From NCBI GenBank assembly GCA_013359255.1, contig JABWCF010000008.1, forward strand, positions 186,001-250,000: a stretch of DNA of 64,000 bases. The letters are read 5' to 3'. Positions 56,897 to 64,000 of this stretch are shown here, in pieces (the first letter of the stretch is position 1; each line of letters begins with the position of its first letter). This DNA is from Flavobacteriales bacterium. GTDB taxonomy: Bacteria; Bacteroidota; Bacteroidia; Flavobacteriales_E; Vicingaceae. Position numbers and translations under genes: made by a program. Below the pieces are notes generated by a model. It was not told the origin of the DNA, made no database searches, and saw nothing but the letters and a program-made list of their open reading frames with translations.

Positions 56897-58228
56897 TCAG
56901 TTCGATGGTAAAGTTTTTGAAAAAATCAGTTGATATTTGGTTTTATTAAAGTTCGGTACAAAATAGACATCTATTTGGTATTGATTGTTGGTTTGCCAGT
57001 GACTACCTTCAAAATAGGTAAAATCAAACTCTTTTTTATTATTTTCCAAAACTCCATACATATAGTTGTAATAACCTTGTTTTAAAAGAACAGTACACTC
57101 ATATTGCTGTTTATCGTAATTATATTTCATTTTAAAATCATCTTTAGCTTGCCAGTCGCTCAGCGTTCCTAGCACATACACTTGCCCGTTTGTAATAGGA
57201 AAGTCATTTTTTAGTATAAAATGTACATACGCATAATCTGCTTCGGTATTTTTATCTCTAAGGGCATTTTCTCGGTTTACTACAAAGTTTCCGTTTATAT
57301 CGGGCTTACTAGTGTATTTTAAAAAAGATCGGGAATATTGGGGTTTAAGAAATACGTGGTACAAACTCGAATCATCGAGAGATATTTTTTCTGTATAATC
57401 GTAATAGTTTCTATGATTTGTAATATTTAAATCCCTAAACTCATTGTTTCCCCAAAAAAGGTTTAATCGTTCTTGGTCGTAAACCAATTCATTACCTTTT
57501 ACAAATATGGGTTTTAGTTCCATTACCTTATTATCGGTTCTATTATTCTGTTGCACGGCAATTTTAAGTTCATTGTAAGGGTCGGTTACGTTTAGGTTTC
57601 CTAAAAAAAGAGAAAAGTCAACCTCTTGTTTAAAATCCATAAACTCTACGATGGTAGCTTGGTGGATATTTGCTTTTAAATCGGCTATAGGCTCACAAAT
57701 ACTGAATCTTCTGGTAAGAATAGGATTTTCTTTGTTTTTCTCATATACAATCAACACATAGTTTCCCGATAACTTCAACTGCATGTTTTCAGTTGGGAAT
57801 TTTAATTCGTAATGAGTGTATGGAATAGATGTATTAACCGAAAAAGAGTAATCGTAAATATAATCTTCGGTATAACCATTAAGGTATTCCATTGGCAATT
57901 GGTCTACCGGAAACCATTTCCAATCACAGCGAATAAGAGTATACGCATACTGGGTAAACTGGTGTTCTGCCTCATCAAAATGCAGGTGTAATTGTTCGCT
58001 GCTTCCAAGATGAATAACAGGAGCCCCTAGTTCGTTATTTACCGGAAATAATTGCACCGTTTTAATTTTATTGCTGTAGGTGTAATTATCGTACCTAAAA
58101 TAATCGGGATTATAATACTCCTCTTTGAAATCTAATGCCGCTTCTCGGGTTTTAAACTGAGCCCACAAATTGAGTTGTGTGGCAAGTACCGTAATCAAAG
58201 CGGGAAAGAAAATTTTTATTCCATTCAT
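56897..58228 (-). CDS. type IX secretion system plug protein (DUF5103)
   Basis: 443 residues. Signal peptide (about 1-23), then the DUF5103 architecture: NNELGAPVIHLGSSEQLHLH, FDEAEHQFTQYAYTLIRCDW, YLNGYTEDYIYDYSFSVNTS and LSGNYVLIVYEKNKENPIL in the N-terminal half, with a C-terminal half ending YQIDVYFVPNFNKTKY. In F. johnsoniae a protein of this family plugs the SprA translocon when cargo is absent. Here it lies alone, divergent from nqrA, with a variant -7 box at 58276-58283. Confidence 0.85.
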   Translation of the reverse strand: MNGIKIFFPALITVLATQLNLWAQFKTREAALDFKEEYYNPDYFRYDNYTYSNKIKTVQLFPVNNELGAPVIHLGSSEQLHLHFDEAEHQFTQYAYTLIRCDWKWFPVDQLPMEYLNGYTEDYIYDYSFSVNTSIPYTHYELKFPTENMQLKLSGNYVLIVYEKNKENPILTRRFSICEPIADLKANIHQATIVEFMDFKQEVDFSLFLGNLNVTDPYNELKIAVQQNNRTDNKVMELKPIFVKGNELVYDQERLNLFWGNNEFRDLNITNHRNYYDYTEKISLDDSSLYHVFLKPQYSRSFLKYTSKPDINGNFVVNRENALRDKNTEADYAYVHFILKNDFPITNGQVYVLGTLSDWQAKDDFKMKYNYDKQQYECTVLLKQGYYNYMYGVLENNKKEFDFTYFEGSHWQTNNQYQIDVYFVPNFNKTKYQLIFSKTLPSN

Positions 58229-58275
58229 CTAGCTAAAAGATTGATTTATCATAGAAAACAAAAAGCTTGCCGAAG

Positions 58276-58283
58276 CGAAAGTA
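58276..58283 (-). promoter_or_regulatory. variant -7 box TACTTTCG of the plug gene
   Basis: Minus-strand TACTTTCG, one base from TAnnTTTG, 47 bases before the ATG. Confidence 0.3.
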
Positions 58284-58334
58284 CGTAATAACTAAAAAAA
58301 TGAATAAAAAAAAAGGCTTATTACCACAAATTTA

Positions 58335-58342
58335 TATATTTG
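58335..58342 (+). promoter_or_regulatory. -7 promoter box TATATTTG of the nqr operon
   Basis: Exact TAnnTTTG, 24 bases before the nqrA ATG. No clear -33 TTTG. Confidence 0.5.
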
Positions 58343-58366
58343 CCAACTCATTGAACATTTAAAAAA

Positions 58367-59722
58367 ATGTCGAATCAAGTTAAAATTAAAAAAGGGATTG
58401 ATTTAAAATTAAAAGGCACTCCCGAAAAGGTACTGGCTACTGCTCATCAGCCTTCATCTGTAAGCCTTAAACCAACCGAATTTTTAGGAGTAACGCCAAA
58501 GTTGGTCGTAAAGCAAGGCGATAAAGTAAAAGCGGGTTCTCCTGTTTTTACAGATAAGCACAATGAAAGAATAACTTTTACTTCTCCTGTTAGCGGAGAA
58601 ATCATCGAAATTAAAAGAGGCGAAAAAAGGAAGTTGCTCGAAATTATTATAAAGACAGATACAGAAATGGTGTATGAAAACTTTTCAGTTTCTGATCCTA
58701 AAACCATTTCTAGAGAGCAAGTGATAGACGCCTTACTTAAAAGCGGAGTATGGCCCTTTATGAAACAAAGACCGTTCGATATTGTTGCCAATCCAACAGA
58801 CTTACCCAAAGCAATATTTATTTCTTCTTTCGATTCGGCACCATTGGCTCCGGACAATGATTTTGTATTGCACGGTCAGGGTGATGTTTTTCAAACCGGA
58901 TTAGATGCCATTTGTAAACTTACCGAAGGTAAAGTACACCTAAATGTACGAGGCGATGAAAAGCCAACGGGAGTATTTACTAATTCAAAAGGAGTACAAA
59001 TTAATAAAATATACGGTCCTCACCCTGCTGGTAATGTAGGAGTTCAAATACACCACATTGCTCCAATAAACAAAGGAGAGGTGGTGTGGACAATAAAGCC
59101 CCAAGATATATTAACCATTGGGCGTTTGTTTAAAACCGGAAAATATGATGCTTCCCGCATTGTTGCAGTTTCAGGAGCTTGTGTAAAAACACCTAAATAT
59201 TTTAAAACCATTCAAGGCGTTAAGCTATCGGACTTACTAAAAGATAATTGTAAATCCGAAGATGCTGCACGTTTTATAAGTGGCAATGTTCTTACCGGAT
59301 CAAACGTGGGATTAGAAGGCTACTTAGGTTTTTATGATTATCAAGTTACTCTAATTCCGGAAGGAGGCAACGATGAGTTTTTCGGGTGGTTAGCCCCCGG
59401 ATTTAATAAATTCAGTCTTTCCAGAACCTTTTTTTCATGGTTAACGCCATCAAAGGAATATAACCTCAACACCAATCTTAATGGTGAAGCAAGAGCCTTT
59501 GTAATGAGCGGAGAGTATGAAAAAGTATTTCCTATGGATGTGTACCCCGTACACCTTCTGAAGTCTATTCTTATAGAAGATGTGGAAGCCATGGAAAAAT
59601 TAGGTATTTACGAAGTAGCACCCGAAGATTTTGCCCTTTGCGAAGTAGTATGTACTTCAAAAATACCCGTACAATCTATTGTTCGCAAAGGATTAGATGT
59701 CGTTAAAAAAGAATGTAGTTAA
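58367..59722 (+). CDS. nqrA: Na+-translocating NADH:quinone reductase subunit A
   Basis: 451 residues, usual length. NqrA starts VKIKKGIDLKLKGTPEKVL and contains FISSFDSAPLAPDNDFVLHG, IYGPHPAGNVGVQIHHIAPI and FKTIQGVKLSDLLKDNC. It is the cytoplasmic subunit that binds quinone-side partners in the sodium pump. First gene of nqrABCDEF; nqrB follows after 19 bases. Confidence 0.95.
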   Translation: MSNQVKIKKGIDLKLKGTPEKVLATAHQPSSVSLKPTEFLGVTPKLVVKQGDKVKAGSPVFTDKHNERITFTSPVSGEIIEIKRGEKRKLLEIIIKTDTEMVYENFSVSDPKTISREQVIDALLKSGVWPFMKQRPFDIVANPTDLPKAIFISSFDSAPLAPDNDFVLHGQGDVFQTGLDAICKLTEGKVHLNVRGDEKPTGVFTNSKGVQINKIYGPHPAGNVGVQIHHIAPINKGEVVWTIKPQDILTIGRLFKTGKYDASRIVAVSGACVKTPKYFKTIQGVKLSDLLKDNCKSEDAARFISGNVLTGSNVGLEGYLGFYDYQVTLIPEGGNDEFFGWLAPGFNKFSLSRTFFSWLTPSKEYNLNTNLNGEARAFVMSGEYEKVFPMDVYPVHLLKSILIEDVEAMEKLGIYEVAPEDFALCEVVCTSKIPVQSIVRKGLDVVKKECS

Positions 59723-59741
59723 CCTATAAATTTTCAAAAAA

Positions 59742-60914
59742 TTGAAACCGCTAAGAAATATTTTAAACAGCATCAAGCCTCACTTCGAAAAGGGAGGAAA
59801 GCTCGAAAAGTTTTGGCCCGTATACGATGGTTTCGAAACATTCCTATTCGTGCCGGGGCATACCACACATTCGGGAGCTCATATCCGAGATGGTATAGAC
59901 TTAAAGAGAGTAATGATAACTGTTGTGTTTGCAATGATTCCTGCTTTGATTTTTGGAATGTGGAACACTGGATACCAACACTATTTAGCACAGGGAATAA
60001 CCGATAGCACACATATGCAAAACTTCTTATTCGGTTTGGTTAAAGTAATGCCCATAGTGGTGATTTCTTATGCTGTAGGACTGGGAGTAGAATTTTTATT
60101 TTGTATTATTAAGAAGCATACTATAAATGAAGGTTTCCTAGTTTCAGGAATGCTTATTCCGCTGGCGTTACCTGCCGATATTCCTTTGTGGATGGTTGCC
60201 GTTGCTACTGTATTTGCCGTAGTAATAGGAAAAGAGGTATTTGGAGGAACCGGAATGAACATATTAAATGTAGCATTAACCGCAAGAGCATTTTTGTTTT
60301 TTGCATACCCTACCATGATGTCAGGTAATTCTGTATGGCATGCCGATACCGCTTTTAGCGGAAAAGTAGATGCAGTTACCGGAGCAACTGCACTTGGCGA
60401 TGCCGCTTCAAAAATGCCAATAGAAGAGTTTACTTCCAAATATTCTACACTCGATTCCTTTATTGGCACGATACCCGGTTCTATTGGCGAAACTTCTACA
60501 TTAGCCTGTTTAATAGGAGCTGCGATTCTCCTTTATGCCGGAGTAGCCAGTTGGAGGGTAATGCTTTCTGTGTTTGCAGGGGGGTATGTTATGGGTGTTA
60601 TCTTTAATTTATTTGGAGTAAATACACTTATGCAAATTTCTCCTTTACAACACTTGTTTCTAGGAGGCTTTGCCTTTGGTGCCGTATTTATGGCAACAGA
60701 TCCTGTAACCGCTGCACAAACCAATACGGGAAAATATATTTACGGTTTTTTTGCCGGATTTTTTGCTATTCTTATTCGTGTGTTTAATCCTGCATATCCA
60801 GAGGGCGTAATGATGGCTATTTTATTCATGAATGTAATGGCACCATTGATAGATCACTACGTAATACAAGCCAACATAAGCCGAAGACTTAAAAGAGTAA
60901 ATATAAAAGCATAA
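59742..60914 (+). CDS. nqrB: Na+-translocating NADH:quinone reductase subunit B
   Basis: 390 residues, ten or so membrane helices. It starts with TTG at 59742; the family N-terminus (KPHFEKGGKLEKFWPVYDGF) requires it, as the next ATG is deep inside. The covalent FMN site follows the ApbE motif D-x-x-[ST]-G-A-T: DAVTGAT with Thr216 as acceptor. Other family segments are VGLGVEFLFCIIKKHTINEG and MATDPVTAAQTNTGKYIYG. Part of the sodium channel. Confidence 0.95.
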   Translation: MKPLRNILNSIKPHFEKGGKLEKFWPVYDGFETFLFVPGHTTHSGAHIRDGIDLKRVMITVVFAMIPALIFGMWNTGYQHYLAQGITDSTHMQNFLFGLVKVMPIVVISYAVGLGVEFLFCIIKKHTINEGFLVSGMLIPLALPADIPLWMVAVATVFAVVIGKEVFGGTGMNILNVALTARAFLFFAYPTMMSGNSVWHADTAFSGKVDAVTGATALGDAASKMPIEEFTSKYSTLDSFIGTIPGSIGETSTLACLIGAAILLYAGVASWRVMLSVFAGGYVMGVIFNLFGVNTLMQISPLQHLFLGGFAFGAVFMATDPVTAAQTNTGKYIYGFFAGFFAILIRVFNPAYPEGVMMAILFMNVMAPLIDHYVIQANISRRLKRVNIKA

Positions 60915-60927
60915 AAAAAATAACAGT

Positions 60928-61635
60928 ATGTCATTCGATGTAAATAGTAACAAATATACTTTCATATTCTCTGCCATAATGGTTGTGGTGGTAGCGGCTT
61001 TGCTTGCATTTGCCGCAGAAAGTTTAAAACCTATGCAGCAAAAGAATATCCGAAGTGAAAAAATGCAAAACATATTATCATCGGTAGGAATTGAAGTGGA
61101 AGCAGCACAAGCAGAAGAAACTTTTAATAAGTTTATTACCGAACAAGTTGTGTTAGATCATTCTGGAAATGAAAAAGCAGGTACCGTTGCATTTAATGTA
61201 GATATTCTAAAAGAGTATAAATCGGGTGGTCAGCAAAATTTTCCTATATTCATTTACACCGCAGAGTCGGGTGAAAAGAAATACATTATTCCCATGGTTG
61301 GAAAGGGCTTATGGGGACCTATTTGGGGGTATGTAGCACTTGATGGAGATTTAAATACGGTGGCCGGAGCATCATTCGACCACAAGTCGGAAACACCGGG
61401 CTTAGGAGCCGAAATAAAAGAAAAATGGTTTCAAACTCCATTTAAAGGTAAAAAAATATTCGATGCATCCGGAAACTATGTTTCAGTTAAAGTAATCAAA
61501 GGAGGGGCAGGAGAAAATAACGAACATGGAGTAGATGCCATTTCAGGAGGAACTATTACTAGTGTGGGCGTTTCCGAAATGGTTGAACGAACGTTGAAAA
61601 CATACGAGAACTATTTTAAAAGCAATAAAAATTAG
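60928..61635 (+). CDS. nqrC: Na+-translocating NADH:quinone reductase subunit C
   Basis: 235 residues. One N-terminal membrane helix ([19 protein letters not shown]), then a periplasmic FMN-binding domain. The flavinylation motif is DAISGGT with Thr209 as probable acceptor; the usual Ala is Gly here. [18 protein letters not shown] and [13 protein letters not shown]-like [17 protein letters not shown] are family blocks. It carries the covalent FMN in the pump's electron path. nqrD begins 5 bases after its stop. Confidence 0.94.
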   Translation: MSFDVNSNKYTFIFSAIMVVVVAALLAFAAESLKPMQQKNIRSEKMQNILSSVGIEVEAAQAEETFNKFITEQVVLDHSGNEKAGTVAFNVDILKEYKSGGQQNFPIFIYTAESGEKKYIIPMVGKGLWGPIWGYVALDGDLNTVAGASFDHKSETPGLGAEIKEKWFQTPFKGKKIFDASGNYVSVKVIKGGAGENNEHGVDAISGGTITSVGVSEMVERTLKTYENYFKSNKN

Positions 61636-61640
61636 GCAAC

Positions 61641-62288
61641 ATGAGTACAACAGCCGCAGAACCGCTTTTTTCCAAAAAAAATAAAAAACTATTAAGTGAT
61701 CCTTTAAATGACAACAACCCCATTACCGTGCAGGTATTGGGTATATGTTCGGCATTAGCAATTACAGTACAACTAAAGCAGGCTGTAGTGATGGCTCTAT
61801 CAGTAATTGCGGTAGTAGCTTGTTCAAATGTAATTATATCATTGATTAGAAATATGGTGCCCAATAGGGTACGTATCATTGTTCAACTGGTTATTGTGGC
61901 TGCATTAGTTATTTTGGTAGACCAAATTTTAAAAGCCTTTGTGTATGATGTAAGCAAGCAACTTTCCGTTTTTGTGGGTTTAATTATAACTAATTGCATA
62001 GTAATGGGACGTTTAGAAGCCTTTGCATTAGGCAATAAGCCATGGCCATCTTTTTTAGATGGAATAGGAAACGGACTTGGATACGGTGTTATTCTAGTAA
62101 TAGTGGCTTTTTTCAGAGAATTACTTGGTTCCGGAAAAATTTGGGGATTTAAATTAATTCCAAACTCATTCTACGAGGCAGGTTATTTTAACAATGGGTT
62201 AATGATATTACCTCCAATGGCTCTTATCACTGTGGGTATTATTATTTGGGTGCAACGCTCTCGGAATAAAAAATTAATTGAAAAGTAA
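61641..62288 (+). CDS. nqrD: Na+-translocating NADH:quinone reductase subunit D
   Basis: 215 residues, six membrane helices. Family motifs: [40 protein letters not shown] (which includes the Cys that ligates the intramembrane iron centre) and REALLGSGK-like [17 protein letters not shown]. Forms the core of the sodium channel with NqrE. Confidence 0.95.
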   Translation: MSTTAAEPLFSKKNKKLLSDPLNDNNPITVQVLGICSALAITVQLKQAVVMALSVIAVVACSNVIISLIRNMVPNRVRIIVQLVIVAALVILVDQILKAFVYDVSKQLSVFVGLIITNCIVMGRLEAFALGNKPWPSFLDGIGNGLGYGVILVIVAFFRELLGSGKIWGFKLIPNSFYEAGYFNNGLMILPPMALITVGIIIWVQRSRNKKLIEK

Positions 62289-62307
62289 ACATCATTAAAA
62301 ATACAGT

Positions 62308-62922
62308 ATGGAATACATCAATATATTCGTAAAGGGCATATTTATAGAGAATATGATATTTGCCTATTTCTTAGGCATGTGTTCTTATTTAGCCGTATCA
62401 AAAACAGTTAAAACAGCTACAGGCTTGGGGGCTGCCGTTATCTTTGTGTTAGGAATTACAGTGCCTATAAATTATTTGTTAGAGAATTATATTTTAAAAG
62501 AGGGAGCTCTATCTTGGCTGGGATCTGAATATGCAACGATTGATTTGAGTTTTTTAAGTTTTATTATGTTCATTGCCGTTATTGCAGCCATTGTTCAGTT
62601 GGTAGAAATGAGTGTAGAAAAGTTTGCACCGGCTCTTTATGGAGCATTGGGAATATTTCTTCCACTTATAGCGGTAAATTGTGCCATTTTAGGTGGAGCC
62701 TTATTTATGCAGGAAAGACAGTATGCCAATGTTGGTGAAGCTACCGTATTTGGCTTAGGTTCCGGAGTGGGTTGGTTTTTAGCTATTGTAGCTATTGCAG
62801 CCATTCGCGAAAAAATTCGCTACTCTAATGTGCCAGCTCCCTTAAAAGGATTAGGAATTACATTTATTATTACCGGACTTATGGGCATTGCATTTATGAG
62901 TTTTATGGGAATTGAGTTATAA
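62308..62922 (+). CDS. nqrE: Na+-translocating NADH:quinone reductase subunit E
   Basis: 204 residues, six membrane helices, homologous to NqrD in inverted topology. [20 protein letters not shown] holds the first iron-ligating Cys and [19 protein letters not shown] the second. C-terminal [20 protein letters not shown] is characteristic. It lies 19 bases after nqrD and 18 before nqrF. Confidence 0.95.
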   Translation: MEYINIFVKGIFIENMIFAYFLGMCSYLAVSKTVKTATGLGAAVIFVLGITVPINYLLENYILKEGALSWLGSEYATIDLSFLSFIMFIAVIAAIVQLVEMSVEKFAPALYGALGIFLPLIAVNCAILGGALFMQERQYANVGEATVFGLGSGVGWFLAIVAIAAIREKIRYSNVPAPLKGLGITFIITGLMGIAFMSFMGIEL

Positions 62923-62940
62923 ACGAATAATTAAAGTAAA

Positions 62941-64000
62941 ATGATACTGTTGCTGAGCACAAAAATTGTACTAATCGCTATTGCGGTATTTTTAATAGTA
63001 ATACTACTTTTAGTAGCTATGTTACTTTGGGCTAAATCAAAACTTACCGCTTCAGGTTTGGTCAAAATTACCATCAATAAAGATAAAGTGATAGAAGTAG
63101 AGGCAGGAAGTTCTCTCCTTTCTACGTTGGGAAATCAGAAAATATTTTTACCTTCAGCATGTGGTGGTGGTGGAACATGTATTCAATGCAAGTGTCAGGT
63201 AATAAGTGGAGGAGGAAGCATTTTACCCACTGAAGAGCCTAATTTTACTCGTAAAGAAATTGCTGATAATTGGAGATTAGGCTGTCAGGTAAAAGTTAAA
63301 CAAGACATGGAAATTAAAATACACGATGAAATATTGGGTATTAAAGAATGGGAGGCAACAGTAGTATCTAATTACAATGTAGCTACTTTTATAAAAGAAT
63401 TTATTGTAGAAATACCGGAAGATATGGACTACAAGGCGGGTGGATATATACAAATAAAAATACCGGCTTGTACCATTAAATATTCCGATATGGATATTTC
63501 GGCACATCCTCAAGACCATCCCGGAGAACCAGATAAGTTTAAACCCGATTGGGATAAGTTTGGCTTGTGGCCTTTGGTTATGAAAAATGACGAAGAAGTG
63601 GTAAGAGCCTACTCAATGGCGTCTTATCCGGCCGAAGGCAGAAGAGTTATGTTAAATGTGCGTTGTGCAACTCCACCATTTGACAGAGCTAAAGGTGGCT
63701 GGATGGATGTAAATCCAGGTGTCGCTTCTTCGTACATTTTTAGCAGAAAACCGGGCGATAAGGTAATTGTTTCAGGCCCTTACGGAGAATTTTTTATTAA
63801 CGAATCGAATGCCGAAATGCTTTATATTGGTGGTGGAGCTGGTATGGCTCCGATGCGTTCTCATATTTACCACTTATTTAAAACATTAAGAACAGGAAGA
63901 AAGGTAACCTATTGGTATGGAGGTCGTTCTAGAGGAGAGTTGTTTTATATTCATTACTTCCGTGAAATTGAAAAAGAGTTTCCAAACTTTAAATTTTACA
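62941..64000 (+). CDS. nqrF: Na+-translocating NADH:quinone reductase subunit F (3' end off window)
   Basis: 353 codons are visible; the C-terminus is cut off by the window end. One N-terminal membrane helix, then a 2Fe-2S ferredoxin domain with C74, C80 and C83 in SACGGGGTCIQCKC plus C115 in RLGCQV, then an FAD domain (VRAYSMASYPAEG, VASSYIFS), and the start of the NADH domain (YIGGGAGMAPMRSHI). NqrF is the NADH dehydrogenase entry point. Start ATG at 62941. Confidence 0.95.
   Translation, partial: MILLLSTKIVLIAIAVFLIVILLLVAMLLWAKSKLTASGLVKITINKDKVIEVEAGSSLLSTLGNQKIFLPSACGGGGTCIQCKCQVISGGGSILPTEEPNFTRKEIADNWRLGCQVKVKQDMEIKIHDEILGIKEWEATVVSNYNVATFIKEFIVEIPEDMDYKAGGYIQIKIPACTIKYSDMDISAHPQDHPGEPDKFKPDWDKFGLWPLVMKNDEEVVRAYSMASYPAEGRRVMLNVRCATPPFDRAKGGWMDVNPGVASSYIFSRKPGDKVIVSGPYGEFFINESNAEMLYIGGGAGMAPMRSHIYHLFKTLRTGRKVTYWYGGRSRGELFYIHYFREIEKEFPNFKFY

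Overview
The window is a 64 kb chromosomal segment of a low-GC member of the phylum Bacteroidota (probably class Bacteroidia, outside the gut Bacteroides type). Evidence: three large secreted proteins carrying type IX secretion (T9SS) sorting domains, a PorP/SprF protein, a DUF5103 T9SS plug protein, a TonB-dependent receptor with a carboxypeptidase-regulatory-like N-terminus, a GH3/beta-lactamase fusion, Na+-NQR, no visible Shine-Dalgarno sequences, and repeated TAnnTTTG promoter boxes just ahead of genes. Nearly all of the DNA is coding. No tRNA, rRNA, CRISPR array, insertion sequence or phage is visible. Both ends cut through genes: the GH3 enzyme on the left and nqrF on the right.

Layout. 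1-9.6 kb: peptidoglycan-type GH3 enzyme, small membrane protein, the ruvX-def-TPR protein operon, ribBA with a glycerophosphodiesterase, a glycosyltransferase, pdxH/yqgE, then a decayed T9SS-secreted protein gene. 9.6-16.9 kb: DUF3332 lipoprotein, topoisomerase IV (parE-parC), rhomboid protease, HAD phosphatase, class IV aminotransferase. 16.9-23.7 kb: a minus-strand T9SS-linked operon (giant SBBP/PKD protein, PorP/SprF, TPR-PD40-OmpA-like protein). 23.8-32.6 kb: LuxR-type regulator, SET-domain protein, peptide-binding lipoprotein, pruA, DUF3108 protein, TonB-dependent receptor, NUDIX hydrolase. 32.6-43.9 kb: paired active and inactive M16 peptidases, a membrane sensor that lacks an output domain, hisS-hutH, a second SBBP protein with a type A sorting domain. 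43.4-49.2 kb: a tight minus-strand operon (rlmD, TPMT-like methyltransferase, NlpC/P60 hydrolase, unknown secreted protein, phosphoribosyltransferase) and a divergent type B T9SS protein. 49.2-52 kb: rocD, rRNA-type methyltransferase, PhnA-like protein, apaG. 52-58.3 kb: a four-gene glycan operon and the T9SS plug protein. 58.3-64 kb: nqrABCDEF.

How the genes work together. rocD and pruA supply ornithine to P5C to glutamate but lie 21 kb apart. The T9SS theme recurs: cargo of sorting types A and B, a PorP partner, a periplasmic TPR/OmpA-like partner and the plug are all present, although the core translocon (sprA, gldKLMN) is not. The glycan operon joins a methyltransferase-GT2 fusion to a GT-C membrane glycosyltransferase and two more methyltransferases. 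Promoters are readable: TTTG-N20-TAnnTTTG before rocD and the LuxR gene, and -7 boxes before about ten other genes. Several boxes lie so close to the start codon that leaders must be very short, and in three genes an apparent upstream TTG start is really the TTG of the -7 box.

I found no clearly novel defence or biosynthetic system. The observations most worth checking are the output-less membrane sensor, the methyltransferase/GT2 glycan operon, the T9SS pseudogene and the promoter architecture. All family assignments come from reading motifs by eye; no database search was run.
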